The notes: generated by a model not told the origin, from the sequence alone. Positions 16,869-27,925 are shown, numbered from the stretch's first letter. The stretch is DNA of 36,649 nt from an uncultured Pelagibacteraceae bacterium (GCA_902604225.1 CACKXV010000007.1:1-36649), one strand, 5' to 3'. Program-made: numbers and translations.

Positions 16869-17894
16869 ATGAATAATATAAAAAATGCGATTCTTGGATT
16901 ACTTTGCTCAGTATTGATAGTACCAGCTGCTTATGCAGGCACTCTTGACACTGTTAAAGACCAAGGATTTTTCAACTGTGGTGTGAGCCAGGGAGTTCCT
17001 GGATTCTCTAACCCAGACGAAAATGGCAACTGGAGTGGTATTGATGTAGACGTATGTCGTGCAGTTTCAGCAGCTATATTTGGTGATGCGGACAAAGTAA
17101 AATATGTCCCTTTAACTGCTAAAGAGAGATTCACTGCACTTCAAGCGGGTGAAATTGATGTATTGTCAAGAAACACAACTTGGACTTTGTCACGTGATGC
17201 TCAAATTGGTTTAGAATTTGCTGGTGTTAACTTCTATGATGGACAAGGCTTCATGGTCAGAAAAGACTCAGGAATTACAAGTGCTATGGAATTAGACGGT
17301 GCAAGTGTTTGTACTAACCTTGGTACTACTACTGAGTTAAACATGGCAGACTTTTTCAGAGCTAACAGCATGGCATATGAGCCAGTTGTTTTTGAAAAAG
17401 CAGACGAAGTTGTAAATGCTTATGATGAAGGAAGATGTGATACTTATACAACTGATAAATCTGGTTTAGCAGCACAAAGAACAAAGCTTGCTGATCCTGA
17501 TGCGCACGTTGTATTACCTGAAACAATTTCTAAAGAGCCTTTAGGACCTGTTGTTAGAGAAGGTGATGGTGATTGGGCTGACGTTGTAAGATGGTCTTTA
17601 AATGCAATGATTGAAGCAGAAGAATTTGGTTTAACAAATTCAAATGTTAAGACAACTTGTGCTATGACTTCTAACCCTGTGGTTGCAAGACTATGTGGTA
17701 AAGAGGGTGGTACAGGTGCTGGCCTAAACTTAGGTGACAGTTGGTCTTATGACATTGTTTCACTCGTTGGCAACTATGGTGATGTCTACGAGAAACATGT
17801 AGGAGAGAATACTCCAGTGGGTCTTGCGAGAGCAGGTTCACCGAACGCTTCTTATAAAAATGGTGGAGTTTTATACGCACCTCCAGCAAGATAA
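16869..17894 (+). CDS. aapJ: general L-amino-acid-binding periplasmic protein
   Basis: The substrate-binding protein of the Aap general L-amino-acid ABC importer. It has 341 residues with a signal peptide (MNNIKNAILGLLCSVLIVPA, cut after AYA). Typical AapJ segments are TLDTVKDQGFFNCGVSQG, GFSNPDENGNWSGIDVDVCR, LTAKERFTALQAGEIDVLSR, and YTTDKSGLAAQRTKL. Codon choice and composition are richer and more regular than in neighbouring genes, as expected for a strongly expressed binding protein. A hairpin terminator follows, which would make aapJ transcript more abundant than the permease genes. Confidence 0.95.
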   Translation: MNNIKNAILGLLCSVLIVPAAYAGTLDTVKDQGFFNCGVSQGVPGFSNPDENGNWSGIDVDVCRAVSAAIFGDADKVKYVPLTAKERFTALQAGEIDVLSRNTTWTLSRDAQIGLEFAGVNFYDGQGFMVRKDSGITSAMELDGASVCTNLGTTTELNMADFFRANSMAYEPVVFEKADEVVNAYDEGRCDTYTTDKSGLAAQRTKLADPDAHVVLPETISKEPLGPVVREGDGDWADVVRWSLNAMIEAEEFGLTNSNVKTTCAMTSNPVVARLCGKEGGTGAGLNLGDSWSYDIVSLVGNYGDVYEKHVGENTPVGLARAGSPNASYKNGGVLYAPPAR

Positions 17895-17930
17895 TTTGCT
17901 TCAACTTTATAAGTAAGATTACTTTAAGTT

Positions 17931-17967
17931 AAGAAGGGAAGGTCATTAATTTGGCCTTCCTTTTTTT
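17931..17967 (+). terminator. hairpin terminator or attenuator between aapJ and aapQ
   Basis: An 8-base-pair stem GGAAGGTC/GGCCTTCC (17937-17944 with 17953-17960, one G-T pair) has an 8-base loop and is followed by seven T. It sits 36 bases after the aapJ stop. Partial read-through would explain high binding-protein and lower permease expression, as is common in such operons. Confidence 0.85.
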
Positions 17968-18016
17968 ATGTGATTTAAGTCTAAATATTGTAGTATATAT
18001 CTAAACTAAGATACTT

Positions 18017-19186
18017 ATGAGGCCTTCCAAATTTTCAAATTTCATCTTCAATAGGAATGTTCAAGGAACATTCTATCAAGCAATTACTCTATCATTAGTA
18101 ATCCTTGGTGTTTATTATATTGTTCAAAATACTGCTGAGAATATGATGGCGCGTGGTTTGGCCAGCGGTTTTCATTTCCTAGGGGTAGAGTCTCAATTTG
18201 ACATTGGAATGACTCTTATAGAATACTCTCCAACCTCAACTTACTTTGATGCATTTATTGTAGGTCTATTAAATACATTACTTGTAGCAGGTATTGGAAT
18301 ATTTTTTGCAACAATTGTTGGTTTCGCATTTGGCATTATGCGGTTATCTTCAAATTGGCTTATTGCAAAGATTGCAGAGACGTATATTGAAGTAATAAGA
18401 AATATCCCTCTCTTGCTTCAAATATTCTTTTGGTATTTTGCAGTTCTCAGAGCCTTACCCAAGCCAAAAGAAAGTATAGAATTTATGGATTCTATTTTTC
18501 TAAATAACAGAGGTTTATTTTTACCCGATCCAAACTTTAGTGAAGGCTCTTCAGTAATTTTTTATTTGTTCTGGATAACTATCGTTATTTCTATTTTCAT
18601 TTTTATCTGGTCAAAACGAAGGCAAAATAGGACTGGAATTACATTCCCAGCGTTTTATGTATCGGCAGCTTTAATAGTTGGAGTATTTTTTGCGTCTCTG
18701 GCAGCAACTGGCTTTCCTGTATCTTTTGAGATTCCAGAACTTAAAGGCTTTAATTTTAAAGGTGGTATGAAATTAATACCTGAGCTTGTGGCCTTAACTT
18801 TTGCTCTTTCAATGTATACTGCAGCATTTATTGCTGAGGTTGTGAGAGCTGGTATTATGGCTGTTTCTAAGGGTCAAACTGAAGCCGCAAGATCAGTGGG
18901 ACTAAAAGAAGGCTTAGTTTTGAGACTAATAATAATACCACAGGCTCTGAGAGTTATTGTTCCACCATTAACAAATCAGTATTTAAATCTGACTAAAAAT
19001 TCTTCACTTGCAGCCGCAATTGCCTATCCAGACCTAGTTTTAGTTTTCGCAGGAACTGCCCTGATGCAAACTGGCCAAGCCATAGAAATTATAGGGATGG
19101 TAATGGGGGTTTATTTATTTCTCAGTCTCTTTACTTCAATCCTAATGAATCTTTTCAATCTTACCATGAAAGTAGGTGAACGATAG
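18017..19186 (+). CDS. aapQ: general L-amino-acid ABC permease AapQ
   Basis: The first inner-membrane permease of the Aap importer, 389 residues with about eight hydrophobic segments. The N-terminal LSLVILGVYYIVQNTAENM and the membrane-domain start YFDAFIVGLLNTLLVAGIG fit the polar amino-acid permease family. The EAA loop is seen as EVVRAGIMAVSKGQTEAARS, followed by RLIIIPQALRVIVPPLTNQY. Its TAG stop shares a base with the GTG start of aapM (TAGTG). It lies 50 bases after the terminator hairpin. Confidence 0.94.
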   Translation: MRPSKFSNFIFNRNVQGTFYQAITLSLVILGVYYIVQNTAENMMARGLASGFHFLGVESQFDIGMTLIEYSPTSTYFDAFIVGLLNTLLVAGIGIFFATIVGFAFGIMRLSSNWLIAKIAETYIEVIRNIPLLLQIFFWYFAVLRALPKPKESIEFMDSIFLNNRGLFLPDPNFSEGSSVIFYLFWITIVISIFIFIWSKRRQNRTGITFPAFYVSAALIVGVFFASLAATGFPVSFEIPELKGFNFKGGMKLIPELVALTFALSMYTAAFIAEVVRAGIMAVSKGQTEAARSVGLKEGLVLRLIIIPQALRVIVPPLTNQYLNLTKNSSLAAAIAYPDLVLVFAGTALMQTGQAIEIIGMVMGVYLFLSLFTSILMNLFNLTMKVGER

Positions 19187-20268
19187 TGTCGGAAATAAAT
19201 AAGAATATTACGCCTCCAGTTATTGAGATCGGGATTCTAGGTTGGCTAAGAAAAAATCTTTTTTCTACTTGGTACAATACTATTTTGACCTTGATTGGTT
19301 TATATTTTATTTACTTAATAATTCCACCACTTCTTTCTTGGATATTTTTTGATGCAACGTTTTCAGGCACGACACGAGAGGACTGCACAAGCAGTGGGGC
19401 ATGCTGGGTATTCATTAAACAAAATATGAAGCTAATTATCTATGGATTATATCCTTCAGATGAACTATGGAGAATAAATATTGCTTACTTTCTGCTTACT
19501 GTGAGTATAATTTATCTACTTATACCTAACCTGAAATATAAAGGCATTGTTGGGGTATTTCTTCTTTTCGTTTTTCCCATCATTTGTATTTTTCTTTTTT
19601 CAGGAGGCTTAGGTCTTGAAAATGTTGAGACTAGACTTTGGGGAGGTCTTTTTCTTACCCTTGTAATTGCAGGTGTTGGAATTGTATTATCTTTGCCAAT
19701 AGGAATTATGTTGGCCTTAGGAAGAAGATCCAAGTTGCCAGTTGTTTCTTTGCTTTCAACAATTTTTATAGAAATATGGAGAGGAGTTCCTCTAATTACC
19801 GTATTATTTATGGCATCAAATATGTTTCCACTTTTTATGCCGGAAGGTGTTAACTTTGACAAATTAATAAGAGCTCTTATAGGAGTAATGTTTTTTTCAG
19901 CTGCTTATCTAGCTGAAGTTGTAAGGGGTGGATTGCAAGCAATGCCTAAAGGACAATATGAGGCATCTCAGGCCGCAGGGTTAACTTATTGGAAAATGAT
20001 GGCTTTAATTATTCTTCCGCAATCACTGAAGGTGGTTATTCCAGCTATTATTGGTAGCTTTATTGCATTATTTAAGGATACAACTCTGGTATTAATCATA
20101 GGCTTGTTTGATTTTTTAGGTATTATTCAATTTGTGGGAACCAATCCTGATTGGCTTGGATTTTCTCATGAGGGATATGTTTTTGCAGCAGCTATTTTTT
20201 GGGTTTTTTGTTTTGGAATGAGCAGATATAGTCAAAGACTTGAAAAGAAATTAGACACAGGACATTAA
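19186..20268 (+). CDS. aapM: general L-amino-acid ABC permease AapM
   Basis: The second permease of the Aap importer, 360 residues, with a GTG start overlapping the aapQ stop by one base. It shows [20 protein letters not shown] at the start of the transport domain, [20 protein letters not shown], and the EAA loop [20 protein letters not shown] followed by [17 protein letters not shown]. The long N-terminal extension with [16 protein letters not shown] is usual for AapM. It pairs with AapQ as a heterodimer. aapP begins 4 bases after it. Confidence 0.94.
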   Translation: MSEINKNITPPVIEIGILGWLRKNLFSTWYNTILTLIGLYFIYLIIPPLLSWIFFDATFSGTTREDCTSSGACWVFIKQNMKLIIYGLYPSDELWRINIAYFLLTVSIIYLLIPNLKYKGIVGVFLLFVFPIICIFLFSGGLGLENVETRLWGGLFLTLVIAGVGIVLSLPIGIMLALGRRSKLPVVSLLSTIFIEIWRGVPLITVLFMASNMFPLFMPEGVNFDKLIRALIGVMFFSAAYLAEVVRGGLQAMPKGQYEASQAAGLTYWKMMALIILPQSLKVVIPAIIGSFIALFKDTTLVLIIGLFDFLGIIQFVGTNPDWLGFSHEGYVFAAAIFWVFCFGMSRYSQRLEKKLDTGH

Positions 20269-20272
20269 AAAT

Positions 20273-21010
20273 ATGACATCAGAAACAATGATAGAAATGA
20301 GCAGCGTTCATAAGTGGTTCGGAGAACTTCATGTTCTAAACGATATTAATTTGAAAGTAACCAAGGGAGAAAAAATTGTTATCTGTGGACCTTCTGGGTC
20401 AGGTAAATCTACTCTAATTAGATGTATTAACAGACTTGAAGAGCATCAAAGAGGAGAAATTGTAGTTGAAGGAACGGAACTAACGAATGACAATAGAAGT
20501 GTTGAAAAAATTCGTGGAGAAGTAGGAATGGTATTTCAACAATTTAATTTGTTTCCTCATTTATCTATATTAGATAATTGTTCTTTGGCACCCATATGGG
20601 TTAGAAAGCTGCCAAAAGTTGAAGCCAGAGAAAAGGCGATGGAATATTTAAAAAGAGTTCAAATTGACGATCAGGCTCATAAGTACCCAGCACAATTGTC
20701 TGGTGGCCAACAACAGAGAGCAGCAATTGCTAGAGCATTATGCATGGAGCCAAGAATTATGTTATTTGATGAACCAACATCAGCCCTGGATCCTGAGATG
20801 ATTAAAGAAGTCCTTGATGTCATGGTTGGACTTGCTGAGGGCGGTATGACCATGATTGTTGTTACGCATGAGATGGGGTTTGCCAAAGAAGTTGCTGATA
20901 AAATTATATTTATGGATGAGGGGCAGATAGTAGAGAGCAAAAACCCAACTGACTTTTTTTCCAATCCTGAGAGTGAGAGAACTAAGACATTTCTTAGTCA
21001 AATACTGTAG
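20273..21010 (+). CDS. aapP: general L-amino-acid ABC ATPase AapP
   Basis: The cytoplasmic ATPase that powers the Aap importer, 245 residues. Walker A is GPSGSGKST (39-47), the Q-loop is [10 protein letters not shown], the signature is [15 protein letters not shown], Walker B is [14 protein letters not shown], and the switch His is in VVTHEMGFA. This is standard for polar amino-acid transporters. Its stop codon is two bases from the 3' end of the convergent tRNA-Asn. Confidence 0.95.
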   Translation: MTSETMIEMSSVHKWFGELHVLNDINLKVTKGEKIVICGPSGSGKSTLIRCINRLEEHQRGEIVVEGTELTNDNRSVEKIRGEVGMVFQQFNLFPHLSILDNCSLAPIWVRKLPKVEAREKAMEYLKRVQIDDQAHKYPAQLSGGQQQRAAIARALCMEPRIMLFDEPTSALDPEMIKEVLDVMVGLAEGGMTMIVVTHEMGFAKEVADKIIFMDEGQIVESKNPTDFFSNPESERTKTFLSQIL

Positions 21011-21012
21011 CT

Positions 21013-21088
21013 TGGCTCCCCGGACTGGACTCGAACCAGTGACAAAGCGATTAACAGTCGCTTGCTCTACCAACTGAGCTACCGGGGA
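21013..21088 (-). tRNA. tRNA-Asn (anticodon GTT)
   Basis: On the minus strand acceptor TCCCCGG pairs with CCGGGGA. The stem AGCGA/TCGCT encloses loop CTGTTAA, giving GTT. The T arm has GGTTCGAGTCC. The CCA end (21015-21013) is encoded. It converges on aapP. Confidence 0.97.
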
Positions 21089-21164
21089 ATAGCTATATCT
21101 TATATCAAATGTTATCTTGCATATCTAGTTTTACTTTATTTGGAAATATATTAAATAGTAAGTT

Positions 21165-22181
21165 GTGACTGTACAAAAAGACAATATTTATGAATTTGGA
21201 TTTGGAAGAAGCGATGATGTTTCAAAGAACACCAATCTACTTGACGAGGCTGTATTCAGTTTCCTCTACGGGGGTTTATTTAGGGTATTAAAGTCATTGT
21301 CCCTAAGTAGCATTCTTGATTTAGAGATTGTATTCAGACTTTATGTTAATTTTTTTAAAGGTCTTTCATTCTATGATATTCAATACTTCACTCAATCCCC
21401 TGAAAGAACTTTGTGGAGACGCTTAAAGTATCTTGAGGAGAACGGAGTAATAAGGAAATCAAAAAATCAGAAAGACAAAAGAACAATAAGATTTTTACTA
21501 TCTAAAAACTCCTATGAAACTCTTAGTAATTCTATACCAAAAGAAGATTTAGCAATAACTATTTCTAAAATTGCAATGTCTTATGCAGATAAGCTCTGGA
21601 TGTTTAACGTAAGAGATCCTAACAAAGTACGAAAAACATTACTTAACCTCGCTAGAAGCTCAGTGTCGCTTAATGAAAGTAATTATCTCTGTCAATTTGC
21701 ATTTGGCTTGTCATACTATTATGGCGGAAATTTTGATTTATCTCTCAATCATTCATATAACTCGATTAAGCTAAATAAAAAATTTGCTCATGGTAGAAGA
21801 TTATTTGGTTCCTCTCTTTATCAGATTGGAGATAAAAAAAGAGCGACTAAAGAAATGGAGAAAGCGCTTGAATTGTATGAAGATACTTACGGACAGTGGA
21901 GAACATTCTTTGAGTTATGGCGATTTAGTTTTCTAGATGAAGATGGAAACAATGCAAAAAAATATGCAGAAAAATTGGTTAAACTTCAACCTGAATACCC
22001 TCAGTCATACATTGGGTACCTGACCACATTTGAGAAAGGTAGCAATATTAAATCGATGAAAGCTAAGCTGATGGAACTTATTCCCAACTTCAGTCCTGCT
22101 ATGATTAGAAATTTTCATTCTTGGATTAGGGAAGATCAGGCAGATAAAATTATCAATAGCTTAAGAAAGCATATAACATGA
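21165..22181 (+). CDS. winged-helix plus TPR-like protein of unknown role
   Basis: A 338-residue cytoplasmic protein starting with GTG at 21165. Roughly residues 25-125 look like a winged-helix DNA-binding domain of MarR type: LEIVFRLYVNFFKGLSFYDI, then SPERTLWRRLKYLEENGVIR as recognition helix region and SKNQKDKRTIRFLLSKNSYE as wing. The rest is helical with TPR-like pairs, for example CQFAFGLSYYYGGNFDLSLN, FAHGRRLFGSSLYQIGDKKR and EYPQSYIGYLTTFEKGSN. Such a combination could be a regulator whose helical part senses a partner. I do not recognise the specific family. tRNA-Cys on the opposite strand begins one base past its stop. Confidence 0.7.
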   Translation: MTVQKDNIYEFGFGRSDDVSKNTNLLDEAVFSFLYGGLFRVLKSLSLSSILDLEIVFRLYVNFFKGLSFYDIQYFTQSPERTLWRRLKYLEENGVIRKSKNQKDKRTIRFLLSKNSYETLSNSIPKEDLAITISKIAMSYADKLWMFNVRDPNKVRKTLLNLARSSVSLNESNYLCQFAFGLSYYYGGNFDLSLNHSYNSIKLNKKFAHGRRLFGSSLYQIGDKKRATKEMEKALELYEDTYGQWRTFFELWRFSFLDEDGNNAKKYAEKLVKLQPEYPQSYIGYLTTFEKGSNIKSMKAKLMELIPNFSPAMIRNFHSWIREDQADKIINSLRKHIT

Positions 22182-22182
22182 A

Positions 22183-22256
22183 TGGAGGCCACGACCGGAA
22201 TCGAACCGGTATACAAGGATTTGCAGTCCTCTGCGTAACCATTCCGCCACGTGGCC
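22183..22256 (-). tRNA. tRNA-Cys (anticodon GCA)
   Basis: On the minus strand acceptor GGCCACG pairs with CGTGGCC, discriminator T. The stem GAGGA/TCCTT encloses loop CTGCAAA, giving GCA. The T arm has GGTTCGATTCC. The CCA end (22185-22183) is encoded. Confidence 0.97.
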
Positions 22257-22345
22257 AAACAATGAAGCTTATATCATCAATAATTAAAAACTGTGAATAA
22301 TTTTAATAAACATGTATATCAAATTTCAACCTAATAAAGATTCTT

Positions 22346-22996
22346 ATGGAAATTAATGCTGACAACTTAAGAATGGTTAAAGGGCAAATCAAGCCAATAA
22401 ACGGCATGACTGAAAAGTTAGTTTCTATATTTAATTCTTTAAATAGGGAAAGTTTTATACCTGAAGAATTTAAAGAAAGTGCTTACATTGAAAAAAATTT
22501 GGCTCTTTCTAATAATAGAGTTATCCTAAAACCTGAAATAGTTGCAAAGATTGCAATGCATATAGATTTAAAAGAAAATGAAAATGTACTAATTTTAGGT
22601 TCAACTACAGGCTACTTAACAGCAATATTATCATTAATAGCCGAAACTGTAATTGTTGTAGAAGAAGATGATAAATATATAAAGTCTTCAGAAATAGCTA
22701 CAAAAGAAAATAATCTTAATAATGTTATTTATATAAATAAAAGTATTTCAAACGGTTGTATTGAGCAAAGCCCTTTTAATGCTATTATTATTGAAGGTGC
22801 CGTAGATCATGTTCCTCAAAAATTATTGAATCAACTCGAAAATAGAGGAAGACTAATCGCAATTTTGTCAGAAAATGGCTTATGCAATGCAAAAATGTTT
22901 ACAAGAAAAGAAACTATGTTTCATTCCGAGCAATTATTTCCTTGCGCTCTACCAGTATTGCCTTCTTTTAAAGAGAAAAACATCTTTAGTTTTTGA
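22346..22996 (+). CDS. protein-L-isoaspartate O-methyltransferase-like protein
   Basis: A 216-residue protein of the PCMT superfamily. It keeps the family layout: LRMVKGQIKP at the N-terminus, NRESFIPEEF, AYIEKNLALSNNRVILKP, then the SAM-binding motif I as VLILGSTTGYLTAILSLIAE, and GRLIAILSE. The canonical glycine-rich GTGSGY reads GSTTGY and the QTIS.P substrate region of true Pcm is replaced by LSNNRVILKP. This divergent form is the one usually found near tolC, popZ and valS in Alphaproteobacteria, so repair of isoaspartate is doubtful. The popZ-like gene begins 31 bases later. Confidence 0.82.
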   Translation: MEINADNLRMVKGQIKPINGMTEKLVSIFNSLNRESFIPEEFKESAYIEKNLALSNNRVILKPEIVAKIAMHIDLKENENVLILGSTTGYLTAILSLIAETVIVVEEDDKYIKSSEIATKENNLNNVIYINKSISNGCIEQSPFNAIIIEGAVDHVPQKLLNQLENRGRLIAILSENGLCNAKMFTRKETMFHSEQLFPCALPVLPSFKEKNIFSF

Positions 22997-23027
22997 TAGC
23001 CAATAGATATAACAACATGTGTAACCT

Positions 23028-23417
23028 ATGAATCAAAGCAATAAAGATACTGACGACATATTAGACGCCATTAAATCAATGATGAGCAATGATCAGAATA
23101 ATAGCGAACAGCGACTTCCAAAAGATATCATTGAATTAACCAAACCTATTGATGAAAAGCAAATCAATGAAAGCGAAACAAGTGTTCTTGAATTAACACA
23201 ATTGGTTGCTGATGAGGCGCCTGATGAAACAGTTACTGCGAAAGCACAGGACTTGAAAATAAGCGAAGATCAAATTCGGAATGTGGTAAAAAGTACAATA
23301 GATTCTTTACCTGAAGAGACAATCGACAATATTATAAATGAAGAACTCAAAAGAGTTGTTTTAGAAAGATTAAGTTCAGTAAAGATAAGTATAAGTTCTC
23401 AAGATAATAAAGAATAA
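23028..23417 (+). CDS. popZ: PopZ-like polar organising protein (DUF2497)
   Basis: A 129-residue acidic, low-complexity protein. The N-terminal DTDDILDAIKSMMSND matches the conserved start of DUF2497 proteins (SMEDILASIRRIISED in many). A disordered acidic middle follows, and the C-terminus has a helical part with TIDNIINEELKRVVLERLSS, resembling the assembly region. In Caulobacter PopZ forms a polar matrix that anchors the chromosome origin. The C-terminal region is diverged and the usual LREWLD motif is not obvious. The stop codon directly abuts the valS start (TAAATG), and popZ before valS is a typical alphaproteobacterial order, which supports the call. Confidence 0.75.
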   Translation: MNQSNKDTDDILDAIKSMMSNDQNNSEQRLPKDIIELTKPIDEKQINESETSVLELTQLVADEAPDETVTAKAQDLKISEDQIRNVVKSTIDSLPEETIDNIINEELKRVVLERLSSVKISISSQDNKE

Positions 23418-26060
23418 ATGTTAGATAAATATTATCAACCTGATTTAGTTGAAGAAAAAATCTATAAGCAATGGGAAGAAGATGGAGACTTTAAGGCTCC
23501 AATTGGTTCAAAAAATAAACACTACAGCATAGTTATACCTCCACCAAATGTAACTGGAAATTTACATATGGGGCATGCATTAAACAACACGTTACAGGAC
23601 ATTTTAATTAGATTTTATCGAATGAGAGGACGAGACGTATTATGGCAGCCAGGAACAGATCACGCTGGAATAGCTACCGAAATGGTTGTCGAGCGAGAAT
23701 TGAAGAAGCAAAAAATAAAAAAGACCGATCTGTCTCGAGAAGAGTTCATAGAACATGTTTGGAAATGGAAAGATTCATCAGGAAATAAGATTATAAAGCA
23801 ACTCAAAAGGCTTGGTTGCTCATGTGATTGGTCTCGAGAAAGATTTACGCTTGATGAAGGTCTTTCTCAGTCCGTACGTCATGTGTTTGTGAAACTTTAT
23901 AAGGATGGCCTAGTTTATAAAGATAAAAGGCTAAGTAACTGGGATCCCAAGTTAAAAACAACAATCTCTGACTTAGAGGTTATTCAGAAAGAGGTAACTG
24001 GTACTCTCTGGTATATTGATTATGAAATAGAAAATGGAGATGGTCACATAACTATCGCCACTACGAGACCAGAAACAATGCTTGGTGATACTGCAATAGC
24101 TGTTCATCCAGAAGATAAAAGATATACAGATATGGTTGGAAAGTTTGCGATACTTCCAATAGTTGGAAAAAGAATTCCAATTGTTGCCGATGAATACGTA
24201 AAAATCGACCAAGGGTCTGGCGCAGTAAAAATTACTCCTGCTCATGACTTTAATGACTATGAATTAGGAAAAAGGCATAAACTAAAAATAATAAACATTT
24301 TTACTGAAAATGCTGAACTTAATGAAAACTGTCCCAAAGAATACCAAGGCCTTGATCGTTATACAGCAAGAGAAAAAATAGTTAGTGAACTCAAAGAAAA
24401 AAAATTCTTAAGTAAGGAAGAAGAAAATTTACATACAGTGCCATACGGTGACCGATCGGGAGAAGTAATAGAGCCTCTCCTCACTGATCAATGGTTTGTT
24501 GATGCAAAAAAATTATCTATTGAAGCGATTAATAATGTAAAAAATGGCAACACCAAATTTATACCTAGCAATTGGGATAAAGTTTATTTTGAATGGATGG
24601 AGAATATTCAGCCTTGGTGTGTTTCAAGACAACTTATATGGGGTCATCAAATTCCCGCTTGGTATGGTCCGGACGGAAATATCTTTGTAGAAGAAACAAG
24701 GGAAGAAGCCCATATTTCTGCAAATAAATACTATGGTAAAGATGTAAAACTTGTTCAAGAAGATGATGTGTTGGATACCTGGTTTTCATCAGCGCTTTGG
24801 CCATTTTCAACACTAGGTTGGCCTGAGGAAACAGCCGAATTAGAAAAATACTATCCAACTTCAGCTCTTGTTACTGGTTTTGATATTATATTTTTTTGGG
24901 TCGCCAGAATGATGATGATGGGTCTTTATTTTACAAAAAAAGTTCCATTTAATGAGGTTTATGTGCATGCACTAGTAAGAGACGAAAAGGGTCAGAAAAT
25001 GTCAAAATCAAAAGGCAACGTAATTGATCCGCTTGTATTGATGGATGAATTTGGTGCAGATGCTTTACGCATGGCACTGTGCTCTATGGCTGCCCAAGGC
25101 AGAGATATTAAATTATCAAAACAAAGAATTGAAGGTTATAAAAATTTCATTAACAAAATTTGGAATGCTGTAAAACTATGTGAGCTTAATAACTGCTTCT
25201 ACCAAGAAATAGATTCAAAAAAGACAAAAAATATTTTTAATAGATGGATATTGTCTGAATATGAAAATTGTCGAAGCAAAACTCAACTTGCTATAGAAAA
25301 TTATCGATTTAATGAGGCAGCCAATGAACTTTATAAATTTACTTGGAATATTTTTTGTGACTGGTACTTAGAATTTTCGAAAGTCATTTACGTTTCAAAA
25401 AATGATGCGGACATTAAAGAGACGAGAAACATAACCTCCTATGTATTATCAAATGTCATAATAATGTTTCATCCAATAATGCCTTTCTTTACCGAATATT
25501 TGTGGCATCAGGCTTCTAAAATATTAAAAAACGACCCTATAAAAATAAATAAATCAGAATGGCCAAAAGGTATAAGCGTAGATGAGAAGGGCAATAAAAA
25601 AATTAACTTATTACTTGATCTTATTTCCTCAATCAGGTCGACTAGATCTGAAATGAATGTACCAGCAAACGCAGAGATAGATATAAATTACTCGAGTATT
25701 AGTAATGAATTAGGTACTATTTTCGATGAACAAAGAGAAACAATTCAAAGCTTAACAAGATCTAGGTCAATAGCTGAAAAAAAATTTTCAAAGGATGAGG
25801 GTATGGTTCAAGTGATATTTAATGACGGTTTGATCTATTTATCGCTTAAGGGTATTATTGATTTTGAGCAGGAAAAAAATCGTTTACAGGGAAGTTTGTT
25901 AAAAATAGAAAAAGAAATAAATAAGATTAATGAAAAGTTAGATAGTAAAAATTTTATTCAGAATGCTCCAGATGAGATTGTTGATGAACAGAAAAATAGA
26001 CAAAAAGAGTATTTACTTTCTAAGGAAAAAATTGAAGTGGCTATAAAGAGTTTAGGATAA
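23418..26060 (+). CDS. valS: valyl-tRNA synthetase
   Basis: Class I aminoacyl-tRNA synthetase that charges tRNA-Val. It has 880 residues, the normal length. The HIGH motif is at residues 50-53 as HMGH in [16 protein letters not shown], and the KMSKS motif at 527-531. The editing domain shows [20 protein letters not shown] and [17 protein letters not shown]. The anticodon-binding region and the C-terminal coiled-coil arm (about residues 810-880, Lys/Glu-rich) are intact. It begins directly after the popZ-like stop and ends 2 bases before ilvD. Confidence 0.97.
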   Translation: MLDKYYQPDLVEEKIYKQWEEDGDFKAPIGSKNKHYSIVIPPPNVTGNLHMGHALNNTLQDILIRFYRMRGRDVLWQPGTDHAGIATEMVVERELKKQKIKKTDLSREEFIEHVWKWKDSSGNKIIKQLKRLGCSCDWSRERFTLDEGLSQSVRHVFVKLYKDGLVYKDKRLSNWDPKLKTTISDLEVIQKEVTGTLWYIDYEIENGDGHITIATTRPETMLGDTAIAVHPEDKRYTDMVGKFAILPIVGKRIPIVADEYVKIDQGSGAVKITPAHDFNDYELGKRHKLKIINIFTENAELNENCPKEYQGLDRYTAREKIVSELKEKKFLSKEEENLHTVPYGDRSGEVIEPLLTDQWFVDAKKLSIEAINNVKNGNTKFIPSNWDKVYFEWMENIQPWCVSRQLIWGHQIPAWYGPDGNIFVEETREEAHISANKYYGKDVKLVQEDDVLDTWFSSALWPFSTLGWPEETAELEKYYPTSALVTGFDIIFFWVARMMMMGLYFTKKVPFNEVYVHALVRDEKGQKMSKSKGNVIDPLVLMDEFGADALRMALCSMAAQGRDIKLSKQRIEGYKNFINKIWNAVKLCELNNCFYQEIDSKKTKNIFNRWILSEYENCRSKTQLAIENYRFNEAANELYKFTWNIFCDWYLEFSKVIYVSKNDADIKETRNITSYVLSNVIIMFHPIMPFFTEYLWHQASKILKNDPIKINKSEWPKGISVDEKGNKKINLLLDLISSIRSTRSEMNVPANAEIDINYSSISNELGTIFDEQRETIQSLTRSRSIAEKKFSKDEGMVQVIFNDGLIYLSLKGIIDFEQEKNRLQGSLLKIEKEINKINEKLDSKNFIQNAPDEIVDEQKNRQKEYLLSKEKIEVAIKSLG

Positions 26061-26062
26061 TT

Positions 26063-27778
26063 ATGAAATTTGATAAAAATAAATTGCCTAGTCGTCATGT
26101 ATCTGTTGGTCCAGAACGTGCACCTCATAGATCATATTATTATGCGATGGGATTGAATGAGGACGACATAGGCAAGCCTTTTGTTGGCGTTGTATCTACT
26201 TGGAACGAAGCCGCTCCATGCAACATTGCTTTAATGAGACAAGCACAATCTGTAAAAAAAGGCGTAACTCAAGCAGAGGGCACTCCAAGAGAGTTTTGCA
26301 CCATTACAGTTACCGATGGGATCGCAATGGGTCATCAAGGTATGAAGTCATCCTTGGTATCTCGTGAAGTAATTGCAGACTCTACCGAACTTACAGTTAG
26401 AGGACATTGTTACGACGCAATAGTAGGACTGGCAGGATGTGACAAGTCTCTTCCTGGTCTGATGATGGCCATGTGCCGCTTAAATGTACCTAGTGTATTT
26501 ATGTACGGGGGAAGTATTCTGCCAGGAAAATACAAAGGTAAAGATGTTACTGTAGTTGATGTATTTGAGGCTGTCGGCAAGTATTCATCTGGTAATGCAA
26601 CTGAAGAAGAATTGCATGAACTTGAATGTGTAGCATGCCCAAGTGCGGGTGCTTGTGGAGGACAATTTACTGCAAACACCATGGCATGTGTTTCAGAAGC
26701 AATTGGATTAGCACTACCATATTCATCTGGTGCCCCAGCTCCATATGAGGAAAGGGATAAATATGCGTACGAAGCTGGAAAGCAAGTTATGCAATTGATT
26801 GAAAAAAATATTCGACCACGAGATATAGTTACGAGGAAGTCACTTGAAAATGCAGCAACTATTGTTGCCGCCACAGGAGGATCTACAAATGCGGGACTTC
26901 ATTTACCTGCAATTGCTCATGAGTGTGGTATCAAATTTGATTTAGATGATGTAGTCGAAATATTTAAACGCACACCTTATCTTGCTGATTTAAAACCTGG
27001 TGGACAGTATGTTGCCAAGGATGTTTATGAGGCTGGAGGTGTACCTATAATTATAAAAACTTTATTTGAAGGTGGCTATATTCATGGAGACTGCATGACA
27101 GTTACTGGCAAAACAATGAAAGAAAATTTAGAAAGTGTGAAATTTAATAAAGAACAAAACGTTATTCGTTCATATGACAACCCTCTAAGTCCTACGGGAG
27201 GAGTTGTAGGCTTGAAAGGTAACTTAGCACCCGATGGAGCGATAGTAAAAGTTGCAGGAATGGAAAATCTTAAGTTCAAAGGCAAAGCAATATGCTTTGA
27301 CTGTGAAGAGGATGCCTTTGAATGTGTAAAAAATAATAATTACAGCGAAGGTGATGTATTTGTTATTCGTTACGAAGGGCCCAAAGGAGGCCCAGGCATG
27401 AGAGAAATGTTGTCAACAACAGCTGCAATATATGGACAAGGTATGGGCGATAAAGTAGCGCTTATAACTGATGGTCGCTTTAGTGGAGCAACAAGAGGAT
27501 TTTGTGTAGGACATGTATCACCTGAAGCTGCAGTTTGCGGAACAATTGCATTGGTTCAAGATGGTGACGAAATAATATTAGATGCTGAAATAGGAGAAAT
27601 TCAGCTTAATGTGCCAGAAAATGTCCTGGAAGAAAGAAAAAGTAAGTGGAAAGAGAGAGTAACTGATTTCAACTCAGGAACCCTATGGAAATACTCAAAG
27701 ACAGTAGGGTCTGCCTCATCAGGGGCTGTAACCCATCCAGGAGCAAAGGAAGAAACGCACACTTACGCTGATATTTAA
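26063..27778 (+). CDS. ilvD: dihydroxy-acid dehydratase
   Basis: The iron-sulphur enzyme that dehydrates 2,3-dihydroxy acids to 2-oxo acids in valine and isoleucine synthesis. It has 571 residues, a usual length. Cluster cysteines are visible in [18 protein letters not shown] and [18 protein letters not shown]. Further motifs are [43 protein letters not shown] and [20 protein letters not shown]. It starts 2 bases after valS, so the pair is probably co-transcribed; both serve valine metabolism. A 171-base intergenic region follows. Confidence 0.96.
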   Translation: MKFDKNKLPSRHVSVGPERAPHRSYYYAMGLNEDDIGKPFVGVVSTWNEAAPCNIALMRQAQSVKKGVTQAEGTPREFCTITVTDGIAMGHQGMKSSLVSREVIADSTELTVRGHCYDAIVGLAGCDKSLPGLMMAMCRLNVPSVFMYGGSILPGKYKGKDVTVVDVFEAVGKYSSGNATEEELHELECVACPSAGACGGQFTANTMACVSEAIGLALPYSSGAPAPYEERDKYAYEAGKQVMQLIEKNIRPRDIVTRKSLENAATIVAATGGSTNAGLHLPAIAHECGIKFDLDDVVEIFKRTPYLADLKPGGQYVAKDVYEAGGVPIIIKTLFEGGYIHGDCMTVTGKTMKENLESVKFNKEQNVIRSYDNPLSPTGGVVGLKGNLAPDGAIVKVAGMENLKFKGKAICFDCEEDAFECVKNNNYSEGDVFVIRYEGPKGGPGMREMLSTTAAIYGQGMGDKVALITDGRFSGATRGFCVGHVSPEAAVCGTIALVQDGDEIILDAEIGEIQLNVPENVLEERKSKWKERVTDFNSGTLWKYSKTVGSASSGAVTHPGAKEETHTYADI

Positions 27779-27833
27779 AGGTTTTTCATTATTTCACTAA
27801 AAATAGAGGTATAAGCTAAATTTTAATAAATCC

Positions 27834-27871
27834 CAAGAAAATCTAGGTTTTTCATGAGTCTAATTTTCTTG
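27834..27871. repeat. inverted repeat in the ilvD-tolC gap
   Basis: CAAGAAAAT (27834-27842) and ATTTTCTTG (27863-27871) form 9-base arms around a 20-base loop. A second pair, TTTTTCA (27848-27854) and TGAAAAA (27870-27876), overlaps it, so two alternative hairpins are possible. No T-run follows, so it is not a standard terminator. An 11-base direct repeat AGGTTTTTCAT occurs at 27779-27789 and 27845-27855. Confidence 0.4.
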
Positions 27872-27925
27872 AAAAATCATCACTATTAATTGATACTTTA
27901 TATATGTAAATCTTTAATAGGGGAG

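Noticed and set aside
19512-19862. Minus-strand frame of 116 codons within aapM
   Set aside because: No ribosome-binding site or domain, and the overlapping aapM frame is well supported.
26410-26874. Minus-strand frame of 154 codons
   Set aside because: It is the shadow of ilvD, whose plus-strand frame is unmistakable.
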